A stretch of 64,000 bases of DNA, taken from positions 127,174,752-127,238,751 of the forward strand of contig NC_134364.1 of NCBI RefSeq assembly GCF_048569485.1, written 5' to 3'. The position numbers and the translations under genes were made by a program. The notes below the pieces were generated by a model that saw only the letters and a list, made by a program, of their open reading frames with translations, was not told the origin of the DNA and ran no database searches. Of this stretch, positions 28,070-39,554 are shown piece by piece (position 1 is the stretch's first letter; the number at the start of each line of letters is the position of its first letter). The stretch is from Anomaloglossus baeobatrachus. Taxonomy: Eukaryota; Chordata; Amphibia; Anura; Aromobatidae.

Positions 28070-31000
28070 ATGGAATCGCTGAGCTCCTCCCGCTGCCTGC
28101 TGGGCCTTGTAGTGCTCTCCGCTCTGAGTAAGTCCCCGCTTCTGCTCACATAACCATAGGTCTGGCTTAGATGTAATCCTTTCTGTTGTGTCTGTGACTA
28201 CTGTCTGGAAACCATCAGCAGGTAGGGTCTGTCGGCAGCACCAGCCTAATATGATATTGTATTGTTTGTAATGTTATTGAATCTGCACATTGGGGTTTGT
28301 GATTTCCCCCCGCTCCGGGGGTCCGGTCTGTGGGATTGGTGCAGGTCAGGGGGAAAATGAGATGGGGTCAGGGTCCTAAATCAGTGTCCTCATAAAGTGG
28401 TGCGACCTAAGATGGGAATACCCCTTTAAGAGGTAATAAGCCCCTAAGAGCACCCTCAGTAGAATAGAGCATGTGGCCTGCCTGCTGACTGTCTCCTTTG
28501 CTTCGGTAATGCCCGTGTGTGCCATCACTAACACTTATGTCTACGTAGAAGATATCAGAGCAGAATGGAGTCTATGCCCCTTGTGTGATATTTTGGGGGG
28601 AGTTTCTGACACTCTCTGCGCCCCGCAGCCCTCTCCCCGATCCTCGCCATTGAAGTTTATACGGCCCGCGAGATACACGGCACGGTGGGCTCTCAGGTCC
28701 ACTTGTCCTGCACGTTCTGGTCCAGTGAATGGATCTCAGATGACATCTCCGTCACCTGGCACTACCAGCCTGACAACAGCAGAAACACCTACTCGGTAAG
28801 GGACCGGGGCTGATAACAGGGGACAATAGCCTGCATCAGTATGAGGGTACTGGCTCTTTAAATCCAACATGGCGACCCGATCTCTGTATCCGGCAGATAT
28901 TTCACTACTCCAAGGGACAGGCGCACATAGATGACACAGGCATCTTCAAGGATCGGATCGAGTGGGTGGGCTACCCCCGGAGCAAGGACGGCTCCATCGT
29001 GGTCCACAACCTGGAATATGGCGACAACGGGACCTTCACCTGCGACGTGAAGAACCCGCCAGATGTGGTGGGGAAGTCGTCCTACGTGCACCTGCTGGTC
29101 TACGACAAAGGTGAGGAGCTGGCTCCGCCCCCGAGGAATGGGACCCGGCGGCGTACCTGAGATTAATGCAGCGTTCCTTCCCCCAGGACCCGTCCGCGCC
29201 GGCATGGTGCTCGGGATCATTATCGGGGCCGCTCTGGGGCTGGTGATCATCGTGGCGCTCCTGGCATACCTCATACGTTACTGCTGGCTGAGGAGGCAGA
29301 TTCGGGTGCAGCGGGAGCTCAGGTAGGTCCGGGCGAGCACTACGATAGGTCCAGGGGACCACGGGGGGCGCCGAGGAAGTCCTAAGAGGAAACAGGAGGC
29401 ACCAAGGAAGATGAGGGGGGAACAGGAGGCACCGAGGAAGATGAGGGGGGAACAGGAGGTACCGAGGAAGATGAGGGGGGGACAGGAGGCACCGAGGAAG
29501 TCCTAAGAGGAAACAGGAGGCACCGAGGAAGGTGAGGAGGAAACAGGAGGCACCAAGGAAGGTGAGGGGGGAACAGGAGGCACCGAGGAAGATGAGGGGG
29601 GAACAGGAGGCACCGAGGAAGATGAGGGGGGGAACAGGAAGGCACCGAGGAAGGTGAGGGGGGAACAGGAAGGCACCGAGGAAGATGAGGGGGGAACAGG
29701 AGGCACCGAGGAAGATGAGGGGGGAACAGGAAGGTACCGAGGAAGGTGAGGGGGGGGACAGCAGGCACCGAGGAAGATGAGGGGGGAACAGGAGGCACCG
29801 AGGAAGGTGAGGGGGGGACAGGAGGCACCGAGGAAGGTGAGGGGGAACAGGAAGGGTACCGAGGAAGGTGAGGGGGAACAGGAGGCACCGAGGAAGATGA
29901 GGGGGAACAGGAAGGTACCGAGGAAGGTGAGGGGGAAACAGGAGGCACTGAGGAAGGTGAGGGGGAACAGGAGGTACCGAGGAAGGTGAGGGGGGAAACA
30001 GGAGGCGCCGAGGAAGGTGAGGGGGGAACAGGAGGAGCCGAGGAAGGTGAGGGGGAACAGGAGGTACCGAGGAAGGTGAGGGGGGAACAGGAGGCGCTGA
30101 GGAAGGTGAGGGGGGAACAGGAGGCGCCGAGGAAGATGAAGGGGAACAGGAGGTACCGAGGAAGGTGAGGGGGGAACAGGAGGCACGAGGAAGGTGAGGG
30201 GAACAGGATGAGGTACCGAGGAAGGTGAGGGGGAAACAGGAGGCGCCGAGGAAGGTGAGGGGGAACAGGAGGCGCCGAGGAAGACCTAAGAGGGAACAGG
30301 AAGGCACCGAGGAAGATGAGGGGGAACAGGAGGCACCGAGGAAGATGAGGGGGAACAGGAGGCGCCGAGGAAGGTGAGGGGGGAACAGGAGGCACTGAGG
30401 AAGGTGAGGTGGGAACAGGAGGCACCGAGGAAGGTGAGGGGGGAACAGGAGGCACCGAGGAAGGTGAGGGGGGAACAGGAGGCGCCGAGGAAGGTGAGGG
30501 GGGAACAGGAAGGATACCGAGGAAGATGAAGGGGGAACAGGAGGCACCGAGGAAGATGAGGGGGAACAGGAGGCACCGAGGAAGATGAAGGGGGAACAGG
30601 AGGCACCGAGGAAGATGAAGGGGGAACAGGAGGCACCGAGGAAGATGAAGGGGGAACAGGAGGCACCAAGGAAGATGAAGGGGGAACAGGAGGCACCGAG
30701 GAAGATGAGGGGGGAACAGGAGGCGCCGAGGAAGGTGAGGGGGGAACAGGAGGCACCAAGGAAGATGAAGGGGGAACAGGAGGCACCGAGGAAGATGAGG
30801 GGGAACAGGAGGCACCGAGGAAGATGAAGGGGGAACAGGAGGCACCGAGGAAGATGAGGGGGAACAGGAGGGCACCGAGGAAGATGAAGGGGAACAGGAG
30901 GCACCGAGGAAGATGAAGGGGGAACAGGAGGGTACCGAGGAAGATGAGGGGGAACAGGAGGCACCGAGGAAGATGAAGGGGGAACAGGAGGCACCGAGGA

Positions 31001-34000
31001 AGATGAGGGGGGAACAGGAGGTACCGAGGAAGATGAAGGGGGAACAGGAGGCACCGAGGAAGATGAGGGGGAACAGGAGGCACCGAGGAAGATGAAGGGG
31101 GAACAGGAGGCACCGAGGAAGATGAGGGGGGAACAGGAGGTACCGAGGAAGATGAAGGGGGAACAGGAGTACCGAGGAAGATGAGGGGGAACAGGAAGTA
31201 CCGAGGAAGATGAAGGGGGAACAGGAAGGTACCGAGGAAGATGAAGGGGGGAACAGGAGGTAACGAGGAAGATGAAGGGGGAACAGGAAGGTACCGAGGA
31301 AGATGAGGGGGAACAGGAGGTACCGAGGAAGATGAAGGGGGAACAGGAGGTACCGAGGAAGATGAAGGGGGAAAGGGAGTACCGAGGAAGATGAGGGGGA
31401 ACAGGAGGTACCGAGGAAGATGAGGGGGAACAGGAGGCACCGAGGAAGATGAAGGGGAACAGGAGGTACCGAGGAAGATGAAGGGGGAACAGGAGGTACT
31501 GAGGAAGATGAGGGGGAACAAGATGTACCGAGGAAGATGAGGGGGGAACAGGAAGGTACCGAGGAAGATGAGTGGGGAACAGGAGGCACCGAGGAAGATG
31601 AAGGGGAACAGGAGGCACCGAGGAAGATGAAGGGGGAACAGGAGGTACCGAGGAAGATGAGGGGGGAACAGGAAGGTACCGAGGAAGATGAGTGGGGAAC
31701 AGGAGGCACCGAGGAAGATGAGGGGGGAACAGGAGGTGCCGAGGAAGATGAAGGGGGAACAGGAGGTACCGATGAAGATGAGGGGGAACAGTAGGTACCG
31801 AGGAAGATGAAGGGGGAACAGGAGGTACCGAGGAAGATGAAGGGGGAACAGGAGGTACCGAGGAAGATGAAGGGGGAACAGGAGGTAACGAGGAAGATGA
31901 AGGCGGGAACAGGAGGTACCGAGGAAGATGAGGGGAACAGGAGGTACCGAGGAAGATGAAGGGGGAACAGGAGGTACCGAGGAAGATGAAGGGGGAAAGG
32001 GAGGTACCGAGGAAGATGAGGGGGAACAGGAAGGTACTGAGGAAGATGAGAGGAACAGGAGGCACCGAGGAAGATGAAGGGGGGAACAGGAGGTACCGAG
32101 GAAGATGAAGGGGGAACAGGAGGTACCGAGGAAGATGAAGGGGGAACAGGAGGTACCGAGGAAGATGAGGGGGGAACAAGATGTACCAAGGAAGATGAGG
32201 GGGGAAGAGGAGGTACCGAGGGAAGATGAGTGGGGAACAGGAGGCACCGAGGAAGATGAAGGGGGAACAGGAGGCACCGAGGAAGATGAAGGGGGAACAG
32301 GAGGTACTGAGGAAGATGAGGGGGGAACAGGAGGTACCGAGGAAGATGAGTGGGGAACAGGAGGCACCGAGGAAGATGAAGGGGGAACAGGAGGCACCGA
32401 GGAAGATGAAGGGGGGAACAGGAGGTACCGAGGAAGATGAGGGGGGAACAGGAGGTACCGAGGAAGATCAAGGGGGAAACAGGAGGTACCAAGGAAGATC
32501 AAGGGGGGAACAAGAGGTACCGAGGAAGATGAGGGGGGAACAGAGGCACCGAGGAAGATGAGGGGGGAACAGGAGGCACCGAGGAAGATGAGGGGGGATG
32601 AGGAGGTACCGAGGAAGATGAGGGGGAACAGGAGGTACGAGGAAGATGAGGGGGGAAGAGGAAGGTACCGAAGAAGATGAGGGGGAAGAGGAGGTACCGA
32701 GGAAGATGAGGGGGGGACAGGAGGTACCAAGGAAGATGAAGGGGGAACAGGAGGTACCGAGGAAGATGAAGGGGAACAGGAAGGTACCGAGTGAAGATGA
32801 AGGGGGAACAGGAGGGTACCGAGGAAGATGAAGGGGGTACAGGAGGCACCGAGGAAGATGAGGGGGGAACAGGAGGCACCGAGGAAGATGAGGGGGGGAA
32901 CAGGAGGCACCGAGGAAGATGAGGGGGGAACAGAAGGCACCGAGGAAGATGAGGGGGGAACAGAAGGCACCGAGGAAGGTCCAGGATGAAACGGGGAGTG
33001 CTGAGGAATGTCCAGGGGGGAACAAGGGGCATTGAGGAAGATTGGAGAAGGAACAGGCCGAGGAAAATCGGGAATGGAACAGGGGGGCACCAAGAAATAA
33101 GTGGAAGGGAACACGGGACGCCGAGGAGGATCCAATGGGAAACATGGGGCACCAAGGAAGATCCGGAAGGTAACAGGGAGCGCCGAGGAAAATCCAGAGG
33201 TGGAATGAGGGACACCCAGGAAGATCCAGGGGGAACCAAGGAAGGTCCTAGGGGGGTGTGGAAGAGGGCACTGAGGAAAATTTAGGGGGAAACAGGAGGT
33301 GCCAAAGAAGGTCCAGAGGGAAACGAGGGGTGCCGAGGAATGTCAAGGGGGACACAAGGGGCATCAAGGAAGATCTGGGAAGGAACAGCAAACGCCGAGG
33401 AATATTGGGAAGGGAACAGGGGGGTACTGAGGAAAATCCGGGGGGGAACAGGAGGTGCCGAGGAGGGGTGAACAAGAGGCATTGAGGAAGATCCAGAAAG
33501 GGAACAAGGGGTATTGAGGAAGATCAAGGGAGGGAACAGTGGGCAACAAAAAAGATCCAGGGGGGAAACAAGGAACACTGAGGAAAATCCAGAGATGGAA
33601 TGGAGGGAGATGAGGAAGGTCCAGGGAGAATAGGAGGCACTGACGAAGATCCAGGTCAAACAGGGGCACCAAGGAAAATCAAGGAGGAACAGGAGGCGCC
33701 GAGGAAGGTCCAGGGGTAACGGGGAGTGCTGAGGAGCGTCCAGGGGGAACAAGGGGCATTGAGGAAGATCCGAAAAGGAGCAGGGAGTGCCGAGGAAAAT
33801 CCAGGGGGGAACAGGAGGCACCGAGGAAAATTCAGTGGGAAACAGGGCGCATGAGGTAGATTCGGAGGGGAACACGTAGCACCAAGGAAGATCCGTGGGG
33901 ATGACAGGGCACCGAGGAAAATCCAGAGGTGGAATGAGGGACGAAGAGGAATATCTGGGGGGAACAGGGGGCATCAAGGAAGATCCAGCGGGGTAACGTG

Positions 34001-36598
34001 GGATAACAGGGGGCACAGAGACGGAGGAAGGACCAGGAAGGAACAAAGTGCTTTGAAGAAGATCCAGAGGGGAACAGGTGCCGAGAAAAGATCCAGGGTG
34101 CAGAGAGTACCGAGGAAGATCGGGGGGGGGGGAGACAGGGGGCACCGAGAAAGATCCAGGGGTGCAGAGAGTACCGAGGAAGATCGGGGGGGGAGACAGG
34201 GGGCACCGAGAAAAATCCAGGGGTGCAGAGAGTACCGAGGAAGATCGGGGGGGGGGACAGGGGGCACCGAGAAAGATCCATGGGTGCAGATAGTACCAAG
34301 GAAGATCGGGGGGGGGGGGAGACGAGGGGGCACCGAGAAAGATCCAGGGGTGCAGAGAGTACCGAGGAAGATCGGGGGAGGGACAGGGGGCACCGAGAAA
34401 GATCCAGGGGTGCAGAGAGTACCGAGGAAGATCGGGAGGGGGGGGGGGGACAGGGGGCACCGAGAAAGATCCAGGGGTGCAGATAGTACCGAGGAAGATC
34501 GGGGGGGGGGAAGACAGGGGCACCGAGAAAGATCCAGGGGTGCAGAGAGTACCGAGGAAGATCCGGGGGGGGGGGGACAGGGAGCACCGAGAAAGATCCA
34601 GGGGTGCAGAGAGTACCGAGGAAGATCGGGGGGGGGGAGACAGGGGGCACCGAGAAAGATCCAGGGGTGCAGATAGTACCGAGGAAGATCGGGGGGGGGG
34701 GAGACAGGGGGCACTGAGAAAGATCCAGGGGTGCAGAGAGTACCGAGGAAGATCGGGGGGGGGGGACAGGGGGCACCGAGAAAGATCCATGGGTGCAGAT
34801 AGTACCAAGGAAGATCGGGGAAGGGGGAGACAGGGGGCACCGAGAAAGATCCAGGGGTGCAGAGAGTACCGAGGAAGATCGGGGGGGGGGGGGCAGGGGG
34901 CACCGAGAAAGATCCAGGGGTGCAGAGAGTACCGAGGAAGATCGGGGGGGGGGGGTGACAGGGGGCACCGAGAAAGATCCAGGGGTGCAGATAGTACCGA
35001 GGAAGATCGGGGGGGGGGGGACAGGGAGCACCGAGAAAAGATCCAGGGGTGCAGAGAGTACCGAGGAAGATCGGGGGGGGGAGACAGGGGGCACCGAGAA
35101 AGATCCAGGGGTGCAGATAGTACCGAGGAAGATCGGGGGGGGGAGACGGGGGGCACCGAGAAAGAACCAGGGGTGCAGAGAGTACCGAGGAAGATCGGGG
35201 GGGGGGGACAGGGGGCACCGAGAAAGATCCAGGGGTGCATATAGTACCGAGGAAGATCGGGGGGGAGGAGACGGGGGGCACCGAGAAAGATATAGGGGAG
35301 AACAAGGAAGATCCAGAAGGGGGGGGGACAGGGGGAGGAACATCCGGGGGGAAATAGGGGACGCCAAGGAAGATCGAGGGGGGAGCAAGGAGAACCAGGG
35401 AAGATCCGGGGGAGAACATGGGGCACCAAGGAAGATCCAGGGGAAACGGGGGAGCCGAGAATGATCCACTGGGGACAGAGCCCTCCCGTCTCACCTCACT
35501 AACAGCCATGTTCTCTTTACAGCGCCCTAGAAAGAGGAAAACTCCACAAATTAACCAGAGGCTCAAAAGGTGGCAGACAGGTGAGCGAGACGCCAGCGTA
35601 ATGTGTGAGATTGTGTGGTGGCACCTTGTACTCCAGTCACACCCAGAGCTGCGTTATAGCTAATACTCCAGTCACATCCAGAGCTGCGTTATATCTAATA
35701 CTCCAGTCACATCCAGAGCTGTTACATCTAATACTCCAGTCACATCCAGAGCTGCGTTATATCTAATACTCCAGTCACATCCAGAGCTGTGTTATATCTA
35801 ATACTCTAGTCACATCCAGAGCTGTGTTATATCTAATACTCTAGTCACATCCAGAGCTGTATTATATCTAATACTCCAGTCACATCCAGAGCTGTGTTAT
35901 ATCTAATACTCTAGTCACATCCAGAGCTGCGTTATATCTAATACTCTAGTCACATCCAGAGCTGTGTTATATCTAATACTCCAGTCACATCCAGAGCTGT
36001 GTTATATCTAATACTCTAGTCACATCCAGAGCTGTGTTATATCTAATACTCTAGTCACATCCAGAGCTGTATTATATCTAATACTCCAGTCACATCCAGA
36101 GCTGTGTTATATCTAATACTCTAGTCACATCCAGAGCTGCGTTATATCTAATACTCTAGTCACATCCAGAGCTCCGTTATATCTAATACTCCAGTCACAT
36201 CCAGAGCTGTGTTATATCTAATACTCTAGTCACATCCAGAGCTGCGTTATATCTAATACTCCAGTCACATCCAGAGTTGCATTATATCTAATACTCCAGT
36301 TCCACCCCGAGCTGCGTGATGTCTCATCCTCCAGCGTGCGAGCGTGTAGTCAAGTGCCATGTCGTGCGTTGCAGATCCTGAAACAGCAGGTGGCAGTAGA
36401 GAGCTGCGAGTTCTTGCACACAGACCTAGCAGCAGATTTGCGAGTGCAGATTTGGATGTGACTGGAGTATGAAGCACAATTTAACCCTTTTTTCCTTGCC
36501 TTTTTCAGACGCCACTTCTCTCCATGTTAGACCAAACCAGGAGCTTCAAATCCAGCGACAAGAAACCCAAAGGGATGGGCGACTCCCGCAAGAAATAG
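28070..36598 (+). CDS. mpz: mpz, myelin protein zero (P0)
   Basis: Major adhesion glycoprotein of compact peripheral myelin in Schwann cells. Six exons: 28070-28127, 28629-28795, 28897-29110, 29187-29322, 35523-35580 and 36509-36598, all GT-AG, joining to 240 residues (human 248). Exons 2-4 measure 167, 214 and 136 bp, the sizes I recall for mammalian MPZ. Signal peptide 1-26 (MESLSSSRCLLGLVVLSALT then LSPILA). One V-type Ig domain follows with Cys47-Cys124, SSEWISDDISVTW and the N-glycosylation site Asn119 in DNGTFTC. A single TM helix at about 151-175 (MVLGIIIGAALGLVIIVALL) precedes RYCWLRRQ and a basic tail with GKLHKLTRG and RSFKSSDKKPKG. The start gives ACCAATGG; a 12-codon upstream reading frame (28044-28082) overlaps it out of frame. 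Intron 4 is swollen to 6.2 kb by minisatellites. Head-to-head with eif3f, convergent with pcp4l1. Confidence 0.97.
29375..33990. repeat. ~29-30-bp minisatellite in mpz intron 4
   Basis: About 125 units of GGCACCGAGGAAGATGAGGG followed by GGGAACAGGA in the first 3.6 kb, then about 1 kb of degenerate units of similar make-up (for example GAGGAAGATCCAGGGGGGAA). It begins about 50 bp after the exon 4 donor. Units with GAAGGTGAGG instead of GAAGATGAGG are concentrated at 29520-30740. The sense strand is strongly purine-rich. Confidence 0.95.
34075..35290. repeat. ~62-bp higher-order repeat in mpz intron 4
   Basis: About 19 units of CACCGAGAAAGATCCAGGGG followed by TGCAGAGAGTACCGAGGAAG and ATCGGGGGGGG with GACAGGGGG. 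Each unit looks like two diverged copies of the neighbouring 30-bp unit, so it is probably a higher-order derivative of the same array. G-runs vary from 6 to 13 bases. Confidence 0.92.
35620..36310. repeat. 35-bp minisatellite in mpz intron 5
   Basis: About 19 units of ATATCTAATACTCCAGTCAC and ATCCAGAGCTGTGTT, with a CTCTAGTCAC variant. It starts about 40 bp after the exon 5 donor (35581). Confidence 0.95.
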
Positions 36599-36803
36599 CA
36601 ATTAGCAGGCAGGGAAGGTGCACATAAGGCAGATACAGAGTCCCCCCGCAGCTCCAAGGTGGTCTATACCATTGAGATGGAGCTGCGGGGGGACGAGGAC
36701 GGGGACCAGCCCCGCCGAGCCGCGGGTAAAGTCTCCCAGTAAGAACAGCCTCAAAAACGCCCTCAAGAATTTAATCAAAAGTGACTCAGAGAAACACCCT
36801 TAA
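36599..36803 (+). other. mpz: L-MPZ read-through extension after the mpz stop codon
   Basis: Directly after the TAG at 36596-36598 the frame stays open for 47 codons to TAA 36740-36742. It reads QLAGREGAHKADTESPRSS and then KVVYTIEMELRGDE, which resembles the known human L-MPZ extension (LLAGRAG and KVVLVIELELRKDE). The other conserved part, VKSPSKNSLKNALKNLIKSD, is present at about 36725-36790 but one base out of phase, ending at TAA 36801-36803. A G6 run at about 36695-36700 lies between the two parts, so a 1-nt miscall would explain the phase change. The stop context TAG-CAATTA fits the CARYYA read-through motif. That the extension exists in frogs is read from sequence; that it is translated is inference. 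Confidence 0.75.
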
Positions 36804-37430
36804 TGTAGCGGGACCGGCGGGGACCCGGCGAGAAGCAGAACCCCGCGGTCCCCCGACCCTCCCCCGGTCCCCGCCGGTCTCCTGCTGCGGCTAATGCCTT
36901 ATAATAACCTGTATGTGTGAACCGTATCGTACCTTTCCCTGCGGGAAACCAGCAAGAACGTTCTGAGAAAACAAGAATTAAAAGTGGGGCTCCTCCAGAG
37001 CAGCGGGGGGCGCCGCTCCTCACCCTAGGGGTTGTTGCAATGCGATGCAATCCAATCTGTACCCAACCAGGGCCTCCTGGGGATGGGCCAGCAATAGGAA
37101 CCAAGCTAATCACCCAGATCTGGGATTTATGACTCCTCGTGGGCGGGGTCTGAGATCTCGGCCAATCAGATGACGCTTTATTGATGATGTCTGATCTGAC
37201 CGCGATCTCCAGCCGCCTCCTGTGCCCTTGCGGGCTGTGTACAAGCATCGCCCTCACTGCCTCTCTCCAGGGCGATGTTTCTACAGCTTTAACCCCTTCG
37301 TTGCCAACCAAGGGTTGTTAAAGCTTTAATGGCTTCTGTTAACCCTTAAGACGCTGCACCGGCCAACTGCAGTATCAACAGGGGTACAACAGAAGACATT
37401 AATAACCGGTACCGTAAATCCCAGAATATA
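36804..37430 (+). other. mpz: probable mpz 3' UTR, single copy
   Basis: Single-copy sequence following the read-through extension. It contains a G/C-rich part and GTTAACCCTTAAGACGC. There is no AATAAA here, so the 3' UTR may continue to the signal at 39508. Confidence 0.4.
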
Positions 37431-38960
37431 GGCTCTGATGTGCCTAATTGAGATCTGGTAGGGTGGTAATACCATAGGCACTAAATTATATACCGTAAAT
37501 CACCAAATATAAGAGTAGCATCACTTCTCAACCCCCTAAGGGCGCCAATACTTCCCATATATATTAGAATAGAAAACCCAGCATGAGACTCTAACGTCAA
37601 GACTTTCATCTAGGTCAGGACACCTAGTTCTAACTTTACATACCGTAGATCCTAGAATATAAGGGCTTCCATGATACCGTAAATGACAGAATATGATCTC
37701 CAGAATGACTCTGGGAGCCTCTTATTGGCTGCTAATATATAGCCCCGCCCTGATACTGTAAAATCTAGACTATAGGGGCAGTGTGATTCATCACACTCCA
37801 GTGCATACCTGTTACCATAAGTACTAGAATACAGGAGCAGTTAGTTCATCACACTCCAGTGCATACCTGTTACCGTAAGTACTAGAATATGGGGGCAGTT
37901 AGTCCATCACACTCCAGTGCATACCTGTTACCGTAAGTACTAGAATATGGGGGCAGTTAGTCCATCACACTCCAGTGCATACCTGTTACTGTAAGTACTA
38001 GAATACGGGAGCAGTGTAGTTCATCACACTCCAGTGCATACCTGTTACTGTAAGTACTAGAATACGGGAGCAGTTAGTCCATCACACTCCAGTGCATACC
38101 TGTTACCGTAAGTACTAGAATACAGGAGCAGTGTAGTTCATCACACTCCAGTGCATACCTGTTACCGTAAGTATTAGAATATGGGGGCCGTGCAGTTCAT
38201 TACACTTCAGTGCATACCTGTTACTGTAAGTACTAGAATACGGGAGCAGTTAATCCATCACACTCCAGTGCATACCTGTTACTGTAAGTACTAGAATATT
38301 GGGCCACTATGCTTTATTATATGCCAGTATACCTGAGAGTGTAGTACTTCTACTGTATATATCAGAATATAGGACCACTATGCTTTATTATATGCCAGTA
38401 TACCTGAGAGTGTAGTACTTATACCGTAAATATCAGAATATTGGGCCACTATGCTTTATTATATGCCAGTATACCTGAGAGTGTAGTGCTTATACCGTAA
38501 ATATCAGAATATTGGGCCACTATGCTTTATTATATGCCAGTATACCTGAGAGTGTAGTACTTATACCGTAAATATCAGAATATTGGGCCACTATGCTTTA
38601 TTATATGCCAGTATACCTGAGAGTGTAGTACTTATACCGTAAATATCAGAATATTGGGCCACTATGCTTTATTATATGCCAGTATACCTGAGAGTGTAGT
38701 ACTTATACCGTAAATATCAGAATATTGGGCCACTATGCTTTATTATATGCCAGTATACCTGAGAGTGTAGTACTTATACCGTAAATATCAGAATATTGGG
38801 CCACTATGCTTTATTATATGCCAGTGCATCAGACAATGTAGTACTTATACCGTAAATATCAGAATATAGGGCCACTATGCTTTATTATACACAAGTGTAC
38901 CTGACAGTGTGATACCCATTACCCTAAATATTGTATTATAGGGTCCCCTATACTGTAAAT
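37430..38960. repeat. two successive minisatellites downstream of mpz
   Basis: After a few dispersed TACCGTAAAT-type motifs, 37790-38310 holds about nine units of roughly 60 bp (TCATCACACTCCAGTGCATA and CCTGTTACCGTAAGTACTAG). Then 38310-38900 holds about eight units of roughly 73 bp (GGGCCACTATGCTTTATTAT, ATGCCAGTATACCTGAGAG and TGTAGTACTTATACCGTAAA). Both units share ACCGTAA plus TATCAGAATA or TACTAGAATA and probably have a common origin. Confidence 0.9.
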
Positions 38961-39540
38961 ATCAGAATATAAGCCCAGCATGATTTCTTCGCCACCCTGT
39001 AATCCCTGGGCTATAATTCCCTGCCTCTGTGCCCGCTTCCTCCGGCCTCTTGAGTTCCCTGCAGGTCTCCGTGTAGCGTCACTAGTGGATCTTCTCGCCT
39101 CGTCCTCCATCGTTCATGGTGCTGTCATGGAAACTGATCCTGAATGACGTTTCCTGTCTCCGATATTTCGGTGAAATCGTCGTTTCTTCCCTCGGCCCCT
39201 CGTGACGGAGAATTAACCGGATTTACATTGTTATTTTTTATGACTTTTTTTGGAGAAATTTTCTGCATTGCTGATGTGTAATGATAGAAGCCTATTCTCA
39301 GCGGACACACCAGACTTGACGATCACCGAGGTCACTGGGGTCTCCGGCGGCAGCAAAGCATCCTGGGACATCCAATATGGCTGCACTGCAAACACTGTGG
39401 TGTCGCCCACAACGCTCCCCCCATCCGAACCATCCACGTCCGATGTCTGTGTATATGTATGTAAATATGTGACCCCCCCTGTACAAACCACCAACATCAG
39501 GACCATTAATAAACTCACACCCCGAAAATCAGCTGGTCTC
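38961..39540 (+). other. mpz: probable distal mpz 3' UTR with poly(A) signal
   Basis: Single-copy sequence ending with AATAAA at 39508-39513. Together with 36804-37430 it could be a 2.9-kb 3' UTR containing minisatellites, or a separate noncoding stretch. Minus-strand open frames here (for example 39231-39578) look random. Confidence 0.35.
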
Positions 39541-39554
39541 CTCGCCTCTTTATT

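Noticed and set aside
29036-33135. Frames of about 950-1050 codons (FLGASCSPFI and similar) antisense to mpz intron 4
   Set aside because: Tandem-repeat translation inside an intron with well-defined flanking exons.
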